Positions 23,042 through 36,810 are shown, numbered from the stretch's first letter. The stretch is DNA of 64,000 nt from Thamnaconus septentrionalis (GCA_009823395.1 CM020507.1:6222501-6286500), one strand, 5' to 3'. The notes: generated by a model not told the origin, from the sequence alone. Program-made: numbers and translations.

Positions 23042-26000
23042 AAACAATTTCTGTAATGCTGCTTCCTCAATAGAGCCTTACCTTAATCCTGTGTGAGCGA
23101 GCGCTAAACCCCACGGCTCATCTCCCATCACTCTGCCTCCTCCTCCGCCCTCCACCTCCGTCACCACCATCAGTGTAATCCTCAGATTAGCAGCAATCTT
23201 CTCCCGTTCTCACTGCCCAGGTGAAGCAGCAGCGGAGCAGCAACAGTCGCTCTATCACTGCGGACTGATCTACAAATGGGGCGTCTAAGCCGCCGGGTGT
23301 GGGGGGGGTTGTGGGAGGGGGAGGGGTGGGGTTTGGTGGGATGGGTTGTTTGTTTTTGATGGAGGGTGGGGACAGTTGGTGGTGAAATGGAGGGAGGTTT
23401 GGATCTTTATTTCAATGATGAACCACGATTAGGAGGTTTTTACGCTGTGTTGAACGACGTCCCCCAAAAATCTCACACTTGGTGTTCCACGTTATTGCGC
23501 CACCATCTGGAATCCTGCACTCATGAGTGTGGGCTGTAGTCTCTCACAGCAGTCTCAGGGCCCGTTTACACCAAGACAGATTTCTCTGAAAACGGTCAAA
23601 TATAAAAAAAAAAAAGGTATAAAAATCAAGAACAATCCAAGTCAAGTACTTAAAAACAAAATTATAAACGAGCAAAAATGCCCACAGTTAAATAAAGATC
23701 TGAAATTAGCTTTTCTAAGTAATAAATTCTAAATTTGGATTTTTGCTGTTGTTACTGTGCAAACAATGAACTGCAGCCAAGACGTGAAGTTTTTCGCTCC
23801 AAACGATCCTACAGGGGGAGCGAACGCTTCTCTCTTGTTCTCAATGTAAAGACTCAAACAGGATTTTTTCTTTTCTGTCTCATTTGCCCCAGAGACTTTT
23901 TGTCCAGTCGTCAGCCAGGACTCGGTCAAGTCTCACTCTGAAGTCGGCAAAGCCTGTGTGTCGCTACAAATACTGTGCCGCTCTCAGACAGACATCTCTA
24001 TAGAAGTGGCTTCTCTTTCATGGCTCTGTCGCCGCCTGTTTGTAGGACAGATGCTCAGCTCGCCCATCATAGCGGGGAACCGTTTCTTAAAAAACAGAAG
24101 AAAGAAAAATGCCGGGAACCGTTTTTTTTTTTTTTTTTTGCCTTGGCTTCCCCATCAAGTGGGAAAAGTTGTTCTATTTTCTGCCGACTGCAAACGCTTG
24201 AAGTCACACAGCCCATTGGCTGGCTGGCTGTCGGCGCCATTTGGAGAAACCATCAATCAGAAGTCCACCCCCACCCACCACCATCACCTGTTTTTGCAAT
24301 TATACACAATGAAATTTAATTAGAACTATTAAGGGTCAAATTATGAGATAAAAATGGTTAATGGCAAATAATGTTTTTCTGCCGAATAATTTTGGAAGAA
24401 TTTTTTTGTCTAATTGAAAGATTGTCTTCACCAATGAAGCATAAGTTTAGCATCAGTTTTAGCAGAAGGCTGTAAACAGAGGGCTAAACACACCTGTGAT
24501 GACCAACTCTTGATGGTGCAGTGTGGTTATTTTCAGTTAATTCCAGGCGCTGCTGTTTGTTGGAAGGAGAAGCCAGGATGAATGTTTAGGAAAATTTAGA
24601 AATAGATCCTCAGTTCCTTCCACAAACAGATTCCAGTATTTTTATTTTCAGATCCACCACCTGTGTTTTGTCTTCACGCTGGCATGACTGTATTTCCCCC
24701 TCAGAAACAGACTGAGGCTGGTGGACTGAGCTGCAGTTCCTTTGCGTGTTTCCTCTGCTGAGGCGCAAGTGGCTTCTTGACTCCCGAGAACGAGGCTCAG
24801 AGATAAAGACCGTTGGCGTCGACGCTGGATGGTTGAATGTGTCACTGTTGAAATGTTGATGCCTTCTTCTTCTTCATCTTCTTTCTCAGTCTTGCCTCAT
24901 TTCAACATTGGATTTGTTGACTCTTTTCCACACTTTTTATTTAGTATCGTCCCGAAGTAAAACTTCGGGACGGTTTCTCTTTGCGTCTGCTTCCTTCAGG
25001 CCTTCCATCTCCCATTGATGTCTGTCTTTTTCATATTCCTCACATTTTTTCCCCTCTTTCGACTCCGGCTCAGGCTTTGTTTCTCCCTGCTGGTCTTATT
25101 GTCTCCCTCATCTCTTGCTGTCACCGTGGCTGCCTCTCTCACTCCTCTTCCTCCTCCTCCTGTCTTTTCTCGACACAGTTTGGTAGACAAAGTCGTGGAT
25201 TGATGGTGACATGGCTGCGTTGTCAGGCAGCGGAGGCCCTTCGGCGCTGCTGACAGTGTTGTCACGGATGAATGAAGGAGCTGTTTTGACACGAGGTGCC
25301 GCCGTGTCAAACAACCATCTCTGTGCACTTCTGTCAACTTTAAGAGCTTGTTGGAGGTTTTTTTTTTCTAAGTCATGAGTTTGTGTGTGTGTGTGTAGAT
25401 ATTTGTATATATCTATATATATATATACACATATATAAAGACAACACATATATTAAAACAGCCTGTTTCCACAATAAATTTCTCATCCTGCCACCAGCCT
25501 TGGGAAACATTAGAGGCTTGATGATGGAGTTGGAACCTGCAGATGGTCCTCCAGACGGGAGATGATATGAGCTCAAAGCCTCGGGACGGTAAATTCCTCA
25601 TCTGGGGGGTAAAGATTTAAAAAGTTTAATAAGCTTTGAATTATTGCTGAGCATTAATTGCTTTTTTACTCTTGCATAACTCCTCTGTTAAGTAATCTGC
25701 AACGAGTCGGTAAAGCAGGTCACCGCCAGCCAGCCAGTCATCCATCCAGTCAGTCAGTGCAGACTGGTTGGGAAGCCGTCTACTGGCAGCCTGATGAAAG
25801 TATGGCTCCTGGGAAGTTGGTGTCAGTATTGATGCGGTGCTGATTTCACCAGCACAATTATTAATATGGATATTAATAAGTCTCTCTCTCTGAGATATTG
25901 GGCCGTGGGCTGCTGGAATGCGACCTTGCCACAACCGTGGAGGTCGTGTTGGAAGCGTCACTTATATTTGCAAATGGATGCTTTGTGGACCTTCTTCACA

Positions 26001-27034
26001 GGGCGGCGATGGGGCGGCTAAGCTAGCGGGTAGCATGGAGGAACTCGGAGCAGCGCTCTGCAAATCTGAGCTCCATCTCTCCGCTTTCCTTCCATCAGAT
26101 GGACAGAAAATGTCAACACACACAAAAAGGATTCAAACAAAGGGCTCAGTGAGTGACAGCCGCTGCCGAGCTAACGCTAGCTGGCAAAAAGCTCCATGCA
26201 GACATGCATGACATGCACGACATGCATGCATGCAACATGCAAAACTCCCAGTGACACAGTGAGTTAACATGACGAGCGCTGCACACGCAGCAACTCTTCC
26301 AAGTCAATCCAGCAGTTGTTGTTTTCAGTGCTGTTCACTGAAGAATACAGCAGTGAAATCCAAAGGTTGTCCTCCAAGGTTGGGATTTCATGAGAAAAAG
26401 TGTTCAATGTTGACTCTGCATTGGAATCCAACTTAGCCACTTGGCCCAAAGTGGCAACTCTGGACTGAACATTGATTCTGAACTTGCAGTTTTGTTGTAC
26501 ACAATGTCTCTTTCTTTATCTATTAATTCATCATTGTCTAACGGCAATGAAGCCGCTTCGCTTTGGGTCGCCACTCACACAGAGGAGGCTGCCATGCTGC
26601 TTTTTCTTGTTTTATTTTTATTTATTTTTTGTTTCTTAGTTGCTGGAGTTTTTTCACACTCAGATGCACACACGACTTCCTGCTGCCACAGTTTGTTCTG
26701 AGAAATTGCCTGCAGTTCCTAAAATCAATGTTTTTTGTTGTTTGTTTCATCGCTGTTGTTCCCGTCACTCTATGTTTTCCCTCTTAACACAAATGCGTGA
26801 AAAGAAAAAATAGCAGAACCGAGCAGGGAGGCCTGGGCCAGTTGGGCCAGTGGTGCTGACCCGGCTAATAACACCAGAGCTTGATTGTTACTGGCTGGTT
26901 TTAATAACACTGGAGAGTCAATTAGAAGGATTAGCGCGGCCCCAATCAGCTCAGCCTCTTCATGCTCTAATGATTCTGGAGAGTCGACTCCTACACTGCG
27001 CTGCACGCCAGATGCAACATGAACACACACACGA

Positions 27035-27064
27035 ACACACACCCACACACACACACACACACAT
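27035..27064. repeat. (CA)n microsatellite
   Basis: Short CA array with an ACCC interruption, next to a repeat-poor block. Confidence 0.9.
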
Positions 27065-27469
27065 GCACGCACTGAGTTTGCATAAATGCTTGCGCATTTA
27101 CACAACTTATCTGTCATAAAAGTCCTGATGGCTTTAGCGTGCATGTGTGTAACTGGCACAGCCAACGCTGCTAATTGAATTTGGGGGTTCGCCAGATGTG
27201 TGTTTTATAGAGGCTCTTTTGTCGGTTCTGTGTCGAACCTGGTGTTCTGGCCTCCATCAGAATCTTCACAGCTCCAGGTTCAGGTTCTCTGTGGCCCACT
27301 GGGCACTTGGACCAGCAGCAGCTTCCACTCGGCTTCAGGCCAAGAGGCATCGTGACATTCAGAGAGCTTAGTGTTGGTCGTAGCCAGCGGTGGTCCCACT
27401 TCCTGTTGACCTCTGACCCCTGCCATCAACAAGGCATTTCCGCCATACAACTGCTGCTTTCCAGCAGAT

Positions 27470-27528
27470 CCCCGACACCCTGAGAGCAGGAGGAAGATGG
27501 GATTGAAGATGGATGGATGGATGGATTT
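27470..27528 (+). repeat. Composite dispersed element, 3' end only
   Basis: Reads ACACCCTGAGAGCAGGAGGA, AGATGGGATTGAAGATGG and (ATGG)n, matching the last part of the copy at 39815-40132. Confidence 0.75.
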
Positions 27529-27875
27529 TATGTTATGGTTTTTCGAACTGTGCTCTGTGGAGAACCCTGCTGGTGTTACCGCTGCTGACATTCAGCAGGA
27601 AACGCGGAAACTTTCACCTTCTCGAGGAGCAACAGACAGAAACTGACGTCCAGGAGCTGCTGGGGGCTTCTGCAGTGCTGACCTCCAGCCAGTCGCAGGA
27701 CTGCTCCATAATTTAACAAGCTGTCAATCAACCGTGACACTGACTCACAGCAAAGGGGGGGTTGAAGTCCTCTGCATTAAGTGTCCCTGAAAGCAGCTGT
27801 TCTCTCCTCCAGTCTCGAGCTTTACATTGATTAGTTGTCATTTCAGCCACGCCGGACGTCAATGTGGCTGCACGA

Positions 27876-27878
<3 letters not shown>

Positions 27879-27959
<81 letters not shown>

Positions 27960-27979
27960 TGTCTGTGTGTGTGTGTGTG
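27879..27979. repeat. (GT)n microsatellite, about 80 bp plus variants
   Basis: Roughly 40 GT units, then GTCTGTCT, then more GT units and GTGC variants. Confidence 0.97.
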
Positions 27980-28370
27980 CGTGCGTGCGTGTGTAACTGA
28001 AGAGAATTCTGTCCCCAAGGAGTTTAAATTATTGCAGGGTATGAATTAATTTTTTGCGAGTTTGCTGTTAAATGTCTGTTACGCTTCAAATAAGTGAAGG
28101 AACAAATCGAGCACATTTCTCACTTCCCTCCCCCGCCCTTCCCCTCCCCTCCTCCCCTTTACAGACACCACCCTCCTCCTCCTAACATTCTCTCTCTCTC
28201 TGCTGCCCGCTCGTTTTGCAAAGGCTTTCATCAATTTCATCATATCTTACCGGGCCTCCGTCTCTAATCTGCGGCGCTGGCGAAGAAGCAGCCAGAACAA
28301 ATAACGGCTCCTGACACGGAGGCCTGGAAGATTAGTCGTGATCGCTGGGCGAGCTCACGGAGCTGGAAGT

Positions 28371-28497
<127 letters not shown>

Positions 28498-29189
28498 TGA
28501 TCTCTTCATTTCCCCACTTTCTGTCCAAGTGCAAAGTGTTTCCCCAGAGCTGCTGTTGGTTGTTAGTAGGCCACTCACTGTCTGTCAGCCTGGACCCCCA
28601 CCCCCCCCAAACCCTCACATCACCCCATACCCCCCCCTCCTCACCCCTCTAAGTTTTCAGCTTGGGGTCCCATTTTTAGCGCTTTGACCCCAAACTGTCG
28701 TCTCTGTTTGTGTTTTTGGGTTGAATTTTTCTCCTCCGTCGAACATTTCATAGTCTTTGCACCACAAGACGTCACCCAGCACAACCGTAGTGTCAAAGGT
28801 CTCTTTCTCAGTGGATGTTCATGCAGCTTCATGGCTCATTTTTCCTCAACCGACCTGTATTCATCCTTCTATCCACTCTCACCTCCTCACTCGTCTTCCA
28901 GTGACAAAACTGGGACGTCAATGCAGTTTTTTGAACCAGAAATGTTAGTTATTTACACTGTGTTAGTGTTTGGAAGAAGTTTGTCACTGAAAGTCAGCCT
29001 CTCATTTTGAGTGAACTGTGCCTTTAATATGGCCCATGAAGAATAGCTGCTTTTACAACTTTTAAAGGAACAAACGACTGTTTGTTTTAAAACTCTGGTC
29101 TCTTCTGGACTTTTCCGCCTCCTCTTCCCGTTCACATGGATCACCCAACATTCCCAGACTTCATTCCCACACCATCTCTTTGTGGAAGA

Positions 29190-29722
29190 GGCACTCCACC
29201 TCACTCCTCCTCAATCCTCATCACTCTGCCTCACTCCTCATCACTCCTCCTCACTCCACCTCACTCCTCCTCACTCCTTCTCACTCCACCATACTTCGCC
29301 TGACTCCACCTCACTCCTCCTCACTCTGCCTCACTCCTCCTCATTCTGCCTCACTCCACCTTACTACACCTGCCTCACTCCACCTCACTCCTCCTCACTC
29401 TGCCTCACTCCACCTTACTACACCTGCCTCACTCCACCTCACTCCTCCTCACTCTGCCTCACTCCACCTTACTACACTGCCTCAATCCCCCTCACTCCTT
29501 CTCACTCCACCTCACTCCTCATCACTCCTCCTCACACCACTTCACTCCTTCTCACTCCACCATACTCCACCTCACTCCTCCTTACTCTGCCTCATTCCAC
29601 CTTACTACTCTGCCTCAATCCCCCTCACTCCTTCTCACTCCTCATCACTCCCCCTTACTCCTTCTCACTCCTCCTCACTCCTTCTCACTACTCCGCCTCA
29701 CTCCTCCTCACTCCTCCTCAGT
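29190..29722. repeat. Pyrimidine-rich minisatellite with 54-bp higher-order unit
   Basis: Tandem CTCACTCC(A/T)CC-type 11-12-mers over about 530 bases. Between about 29330 and 29490 a 54-bp unit repeats, containing CTCACTCTGCC, CACCTTACTACACCTGCC and CACCTCACTCCTC. The open frames across it are a by-product of the periodicity and start with no credible signals. Confidence 0.93.
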
Positions 29723-29862
29723 GCTCCCTCAGCCTTCTACATTATGCACCAGTGTTTGGTAGCGCTGCTAGCTGGAGATACTGATGGATTTTTCTGCCTC
29801 TCGCTTGTGAACAAACACACATTTCAAGCTTGAACAGCTTTTTCCCCTGGGAAAAATATCCC

Positions 29863-29906
<44 letters not shown>

Positions 29907-30718
29907 TCCTCTGTCTGACTTCCTGCTGCCTTTGCTTAATTTCCTCTTCCTTGTTTTCACCATCCCTATTTGCTCCCCCACCCACTCTGTCCTTCCTTCA
30001 CTTCTTTCATTTCCTCGTCCCCTCCGTCCCTTTTTCTTGCTCCAATTGTTGACACAGCGTGGAAAATTTCCAGAATCCCTGTGTCTCCTCCCGCTCAGCC
30101 TCCACCCCCTGCCTCCCTCACCTCCTCATTACCTTTGCGTTTGTCCTCTCCCCCACCCTCCCCACCCCCCAGCTTCTCCTCCACCCGATGATGTTGACAC
30201 TGTCGGGTTACTTTTAATGGATCACCCACATCTCTCTCTCACTCCTTCTCTCCCACCCCCCCCTCTCTCTCTCTGTTTCTCTCTCGCCTCCCTCCATGCT
30301 TTTCCTCCAACTGAAGCCCTCTCACCAGATTGTTCTCCATCCATCTGCCAGCGTCTCTCCTGCACTCTCGGATGTTGACACGAGAGGTCGACTCTAATAG
30401 ATCATTGTGAAGCATCTGCACCTGCGTTAAACCTCTGAGGGATCACGCCTGTGTGCGTGTGTGTGCGCGTGCACAGCTGTGCGTGCACGTGTGAACCCCA
30501 GAGAAGCCGTCCAGCACATCTGTGGCCTCCTTTAGCAGCTCCCTTGTTTCTCCTCCTCCTCTTCACCTCCCTCCACTTGTTTGCCCAGTTTAGATTAGTT
30601 TTGTTTTGTTTTTCTTCTCCTTGAGGCTTTGTCGCTTCCTTTTTTGTCCTTTCTGACCTCATGTAGATATTATACGAGCAGCTGCTGCAACAGAATGACC
30701 AAGTGACAATTTAGAAAA

Positions 30719-30990
30719 GATTAGAATAGAATAGATGTGCTTTATTGATCCCAAATTGGGAAATGACACTGTTGCAGCACTAAAAACAATGCAAAAAATA
30801 AACTTACACAGTAATTACAAGAAACATTCAAGTCAATCTATATACAAACAACCAAACAAGAGCAGATGTGCAAAGACTGTCCATTGTGCAGAAGCAACAA
30901 TCAGCAAGGTTTTAGAAACCATCAGTGCAATATTTTACAATGAATCCAGAAAAAGTCCAGAATATTATCTGTATTATTTTGTATTGGTAT
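30719..30990 (+). repeat. Dispersed TTTATTGATCCC-type retroposon tail, copy 3 (longest)
   Basis: Opens with AATAGAATAG, then GTGCTTTATTGATCCCAAAT, then TGGGAAATGACACTGTTGCA and GCACTAAAAACAATGC. It continues AT-rich to about 30990. It is probably the non-coding 3' part of a non-LTR element. No reverse-transcriptase frame is present. Confidence 0.55.
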
Positions 30991-32139
30991 AATTTCCATT
31001 GGGGCTTTAAAAAGCTGCTTAAAGTGGCAGCAGGTAAATGAAACCCTGGGGTGTCTCGGACGCCATACACTGCGTTCGCCATGCATCACAGAGCGGAGGG
31101 CCGCCATCGCTGCCGCCGCCACATGGCTGCAATGGAAATGAGACTCGAGGGTCTTTTCTCTCTAAGCCTCCTCTGGTGTCCTGTGGTGGCCCACTTCTGT
31201 CTGAGCAGGACACCTGAGGGATGCAGGGGGTGCTCTCCTCGCATTCCACTTCTTCACTGTGGGAGTCGGAGGGCTAAAAAAAAACATGTATGTCTTTTTT
31301 ATCTCACATGTTTGATTCACACCGGAAGACTTTCCTCGGCGTGCAAAACTCTTTCAAAGAGCAGAGAGCCGAGTTCCTCCAGCGCTCACTGCTCACACCT
31401 CACAGGGCATTTATTGTATTTGATTTTATTCTTTTTCCCTTACCGCAGCAGCGGGTTGGGGTTGGAAAAACTTTCCACAGTTTCTATACTGTAATCCTTA
31501 CAAAACAGGCACAGCCCTGAATCAATATTTGGCAATTTGACATAATTATCATGGACTGATTTCTTCCCCCGCAGGCCTGATTTAAATCAAATACACAAAC
31601 AGGCCTGATGTCTGCACAAGTTTATACACATCCGTGTTTGTTCAAGAAGATTCTGAAAGCTCCTGTTATACACACAACTTCTGAATCATTTCATTCATTG
31701 CTTTTTTTTGTTTTAGTTTGATGACTTACGGATGTTGTTATTCAAGAGTGCAGAGTTCAATTAAGAAAACAGAGACACTTCTTAATATCTTGTCTGTGTC
31801 TGTCTATTAATTGAATGGTGTGAATGAAAAACATAAATAAGTCATTAAAAGCTGCGGCAGCATCACAGATGATCCTGAAGATAAACACAGCAGGCGCACA
31901 ACTGGCAGACAAACTGTTTTTGTGTTGATTTTTGCGGTGAAATCAATAAAGAGGCCAAAAATGACGCCTGCTGCTGCTGCTGCTCCTCCTCCTTCATCTT
32001 CTTACCAAAAATGACTTTCAGGACGTGGATGTGGGACGATCTCGACCCAGTTCTGTCACCGTGTTAATTGGATCTTTATGTCACTCGACTGGATCCGGTT
32101 AATTAAGCTGTCAGAGGCTCGGAAATCCCATGTTGGCGC

Positions 32140-32143
<4 letters not shown>

Positions 32144-32175
<32 letters not shown>
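32144..32175. repeat. (CA)n microsatellite
   Basis: About 16 CA units. Confidence 0.94.
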
Positions 32176-32178
<3 letters not shown>

Positions 32179-32262
32179 GCAATTTCAGCCACCCATGTGC
32201 ACATGTGTCTATTGTGACCTTAAGTTAACCTGCACAGTCTGTCCAGGCGTGTAGTGCCCAGT

Positions 32263-32268
32263 AGCAGT

Positions 32269-32303
<35 letters not shown>

Positions 32304-32375
32304 CAGCAGCATCAGTAACAGTACCAGCAGCAGTAACAGCAGTATCAGTAACTGTAACAGCAGCAGCAGCAGTAA
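32263..32375. repeat. Interrupted CAG array
   Basis: CAG units on the sense strand broken by TAA, AAC, ATC and TAC variants. It is the only CAG-sense tract among several CTG-sense tracts. Confidence 0.95.
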
Positions 32376-33303
32376 TTCAGTCCAGGGGGTCCCTCTTTCC
32401 TGAGTGATGTTGTTGCTTTATGCCAGTCACAACTTTGTTTGTTGTCGTTGCTGACGTTGCATTGACTCTGTAGTGAAGCAGTGGTTCTTGTGGTGTGTTC
32501 ACTCTGATGGCTGGAGCTCCAGTCTGGGACTGGGTGAAGGTCAGGACCATGATGGATGTTGGGGGGAGGAGGAGGTGGGCATTAGGGCTCCACACCAGTG
32601 TTGTGAATTCCCCAGAGTTAAGGTTTAAGAGAGCTGTGTGTTTTGTTGTCTTTTCTCACCGGGCACCTCAGCGGGCAGCTCAGAGGTCCTCACACCATCA
32701 GCTGTGCTGGGTCTCTCCCTGTGTGTGCTAACCCACTGCTGTGCTGTGCTGCCTGCTGCTTCGTTAAAGATCTTCCAGCTCTTCAGATTGTAAGCAGAAT
32801 GTCCGAGTAGGTCCAGCAGTTCACTGCTGAGGACAGCCTCACTCTCTGCAGCAGAGACAGTCAGCAGGAGACATCACTTCTCACTCCGCTGTGTTTGAGG
32901 ACGTCCAGGAACATTGGCCAGGTAGTTTGACACCTTTCTAAAGTTTGGTGCAAAATTCAGGGAATTTGTTTGTTTGTTTTGTGTCATTAACAAAACCGGA
33001 CTGTGGCTCTTGTAATTATGTGAAAAGACCTTTTGTTCCTCTTGTCATCAGCAGCTAATTGTTTTGTCTAACAGCAACACACGCGCGCGCGCGCACACAC
33101 ACACACACACACGCTCACAGTGTGTGTTGTTGGATTAAATTTCTATTCCCTCTCCTTGAATATGACTTTGCAGCTTGTTGATGAGCCATTAATGGCCTTC
33201 ATCAACTAAGTAGTTTGATTACTTTTCTACTTAGCTACATTAGGAGGAGGATACTGACCGTGTGTTTCCTACCATCATCCTCATGCATACAAACACACCA
33301 CCA

Positions 33304-33393
33304 CCCCTGCTGCCCCCTAGTGGTGGCAGTTTCTCCTGCACCCTCTCACCCCTGCTGCCACCTAGTGGTGCCAGTTTGTACTGTACCCTCTCA
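33304..33393. repeat. 45-bp tandem duplication
   Basis: Two adjacent 45-base units starting CCCCTGCTGCC. They share CCTAGTGGTG, CAGTTT and CCCTCTCA and differ at a few sites. Confidence 0.9.
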
Positions 33394-33539
33394 ACGCTGC
33401 CGCTTCCTTTTGTTTCTTCCTCTGCTGCTTTCAACTCCACCCATCCATCCATCCATCCATCCCACCGTTCTTCTCCCTCCTGGTTTATTTTCTGCTGACT
33501 GGATCGTCTGTTGCTCTGGAGGACTGAGTTGGCATGTTG

Positions 33540-33620
<81 letters not shown>
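33540..33620. repeat. (GT)40 microsatellite
   Basis: About 80 bases of pure GT. Confidence 0.98.
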
Positions 33621-33621
<1 letters not shown>

Positions 33622-34470
33622 TTCTGTTAATATGTCTTGTGAGCAGAAGTGCGTGTGTAAGCGTCTGATAATGGAACCAGGCCAATCACACTGACGGCTC
33701 TCCAGGTGCCGACCAGCACTAATGAGTGAGACACATCGTGTGCAGCCTGTATATTAGGTCTGAGACTGTCTGCCTGCCTGCCTGTCTGTCTGTCTGTCTT
33801 TCTGACTGTCTAAGCTTATCCATAGAGTATATAGCGTTTATATATATATGTATATATATATATATATATATTTTTTTGTTTTTTGTTTTTTGTTTTTTTC
33901 GGGTCTGTTCTCTGGAAACCCTGTAGGTGTTGGTGATGTTCTGAGAACCCCTGTAGATCAACCATCAAACCACATTCACAGTCACTCTGACCTCTTCTCT
34001 CCCTCTCCTCTACATTTGAATGCAGTGAGTCGCTGTGATTGTCCGATTAACAAACAGTGAAACATTTCTCTAATAAAAGCGATGCTGGTGAGTCTGCCAG
34101 TGACAATCATTATTGTCACAGCGGACAAGCAAACCACTGATGTGACAAAAAACATAGCACTGCTAAACGGTGAACCAGCTGGAGGCCCAAGACACAGATG
34201 AGTTGCAAACAGCAGCATCTCGTAAATCGTAAATCGTAAAAATCTGTGAGAAACTACAACAGCTGGAGCAGCTCAGAACCCAGAGAGCTGCTGCTGATGC
34301 TGCTGCTGCATCATCATTAGCCACAGCTGGTCCATCAGAGAGGGTAGGGGTGACCTTTGACCTTGAGCCCTCACTTCATTGGTCAATTTTGTCATTTACA
34401 AAATTAAGTTAAAAAAGTATATAAGACTTTTACGGCCATTAAACCGACAGTCCCAGCAAAACCCATCCCC

Positions 34471-34471
<1 letters not shown>

Positions 34472-34524
<53 letters not shown>
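34472..34524. repeat. (CA)n microsatellite
   Basis: About 26 CA units. Confidence 0.96.
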
Positions 34525-34526
<2 letters not shown>

Positions 34527-36744
34527 TAAAACAAAGGCCGATAAATGAACAGCATCAAACGCTCCTGCGGGAAGATTTAAAGGCAGCTGCCCTCTGTTTC
34601 AACCGTCTAATGTCAGTGTCAGTGTCAGGAGCTCAGCAGCGCCTCCTTGCTGCCGCAGACTGAAGACAATGAGACCTTGTCTCGTCAGAAGGATTAAAGC
34701 CTCGTCTCTTCAACCTGCTTTGTTCAGTCTTTGCTTTGTGCTCGACCAGCGATGGCGCCCACGCTAATTTACCCTCAGATATTTCTTTTAACTTTTTGCA
34801 GTCCACCAACCGTCACGTCCACCCCGCTGTCTCCCTCCCACCCACACAGAACGCAGATAAAAGCACATTTGCTGCATGTTTTTTTATCGGCAGCTTCCGA
34901 GTTAAAGAGCAGTGAATTGAAAGGCGGGAGTCGCCGTCTTAGCAGTGCAGTACGGCAAGAGCGGGGAGACCTCGTGTATCTTTTCAGATATGCATCTCTC
35001 TCTCCCTCTCTCTTTCTCTGTCTCTCTCACTCTCTCTCTCTCTGGCGGTGGAACAAAGGCTCGCTCGCCCACTTCCATAGGTAAAAAGCCAGGCGAGACT
35101 CTAAGAGAGGTGTTCGCTCCCAGAGAGTCTTTACAGAGCAAAGCCTTCGCCAAGCATCTCCATCTGAGCGCAGCTCGTAGAGGAAACACAGTGTAAATCT
35201 CGATAGGGAGGTGTGAGACAAACGGCCGAGCGGCGAGCCGTCAGGCGCAATAATGCAAGATCTGGGGGAGGAGAGAGGAGGGTCTGTGACAAATGTGGAG
35301 TGCAGCCGGCGCCTCGCAGGGCCGCCGGCGCCCGCATGAGCCTCACGTGGGAGTCGAGATGCAGCGACGGATTAAAACAGCAACAACAATCAATCAATCA
35401 ACATTTCTTCATTCACCTCTAAATCACAACCAAAGGCGTCTCGAAGCTTCTTTGTACAATCAGAGGAAAACCAACTGAGCCTCCAGAGCAGCAGGGGGCG
35501 ACAGTGGCCAGGGCAAACTCCCCTGTAGTGGGAAGAAACCTGGAGCAGAGACAACAGAAACACACAAGATCCACTGCTAACACAACAACTTTGCATTATT
35601 ATCATCATCATTATTATTATTAGCGTTAATAATGCTATATACCTTATGAAGACACAATGAACTTCATTCAGTTACAATAACTTTACATTTTCAAAACATT
35701 GTGGGACAGTGATGCGGATTTGAATACATCCTGGGGAGGGAAAGTTTGGTTAGACCACCAGGGGGCCACCAGGGGGCAGGGCAGCGAGGAAATCAAACAT
35801 GTTCACCCACCAGTCACACATGAGTGAGTCACACAGGTTTTATGAAGCGCTCTGTCACCGAGGATCATCCCTCTGATTAGTGAGCTGATCCAGGTGGCAG
35901 CGAGAGCGCAGCCTAGTGGAGCTGCAGAGCCCCCGCAGTGATTCATCCTCCTGGTCTGTAGGCGGGTTAGTGAGCGGCGGGCGACGTGCGTCATGTGACG
36001 GTCTTCATGATAATTCCATCCCTACCCGGCACCTCGCTCATCAAACAAGAAAGAAAGAAAAAGAGGGTCAGAGATGTTCTTGCTAGGAACAGAGGAGGAG
36101 GAAGAGGAGGAAGAGGAGGGTGGGTAGGGGGGCCTGGCTGTGCAAGAAAAAGAAGAAGAAGAAGAAAGAATCCTCCCTCCCCATTAGAGACGACTGCTGT
36201 GATGAATCACCACCGCCGCTGGAACGCACAAGACTGATCTCCCCTGGAAGGAGCTCGTAGTTTGTCTTCTGCTGGAGTTTCACTGCTGAACACCAGAGGG
36301 GGAGGGGTGTGTGTGCGTGGATGTGTGGGCGGGTGCTGTATTATTTAAAAATAGTAATAATAACTCAAAGTTCCATCATGCTCAGCCGTATTTTAGTTTT
36401 TTTTGTGGGGGTTTTTTTTTTTTATACATACCAGTTTTGATTTGAAACTCTTTATATTTTGTCCAGTGGAACCATGGAGTTCTCCACCAGGTCCAAGCTG
36501 GAAATGCAACCTTGAATTCCTCCTGTTCAATCCAGTCAGGTTTTGAGTCTGACCTTACAAAATAAAAAAAATCCCCCAAAATAAAGAACACTCTCGCTCT
36601 CTCTATCTCTCTATCTCTCTCACTCAGTGGCGCACTCTGACTATCTGATGTGAATTTTAGGACCTTTTCATCCGTTTTGTGCCAAGGTCGTGTGATGAGG
36701 GATCCAGGATTTGGATGGAAGGCAGCTTGTTTCGTCTTAATGTG

Positions 36745-36745
<1 letters not shown>

Positions 36746-36810
<65 letters not shown>
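36746..36810. repeat. (ATT)n microsatellite
   Basis: About 21 uninterrupted ATT units. Confidence 0.98.

Noticed and set aside
29180..29833. Overlapping 217- and 200-codon frames
   Set aside because: Produced by the pyrimidine minisatellite; repetitive Ser/Leu/Thr/Pro text without homology.
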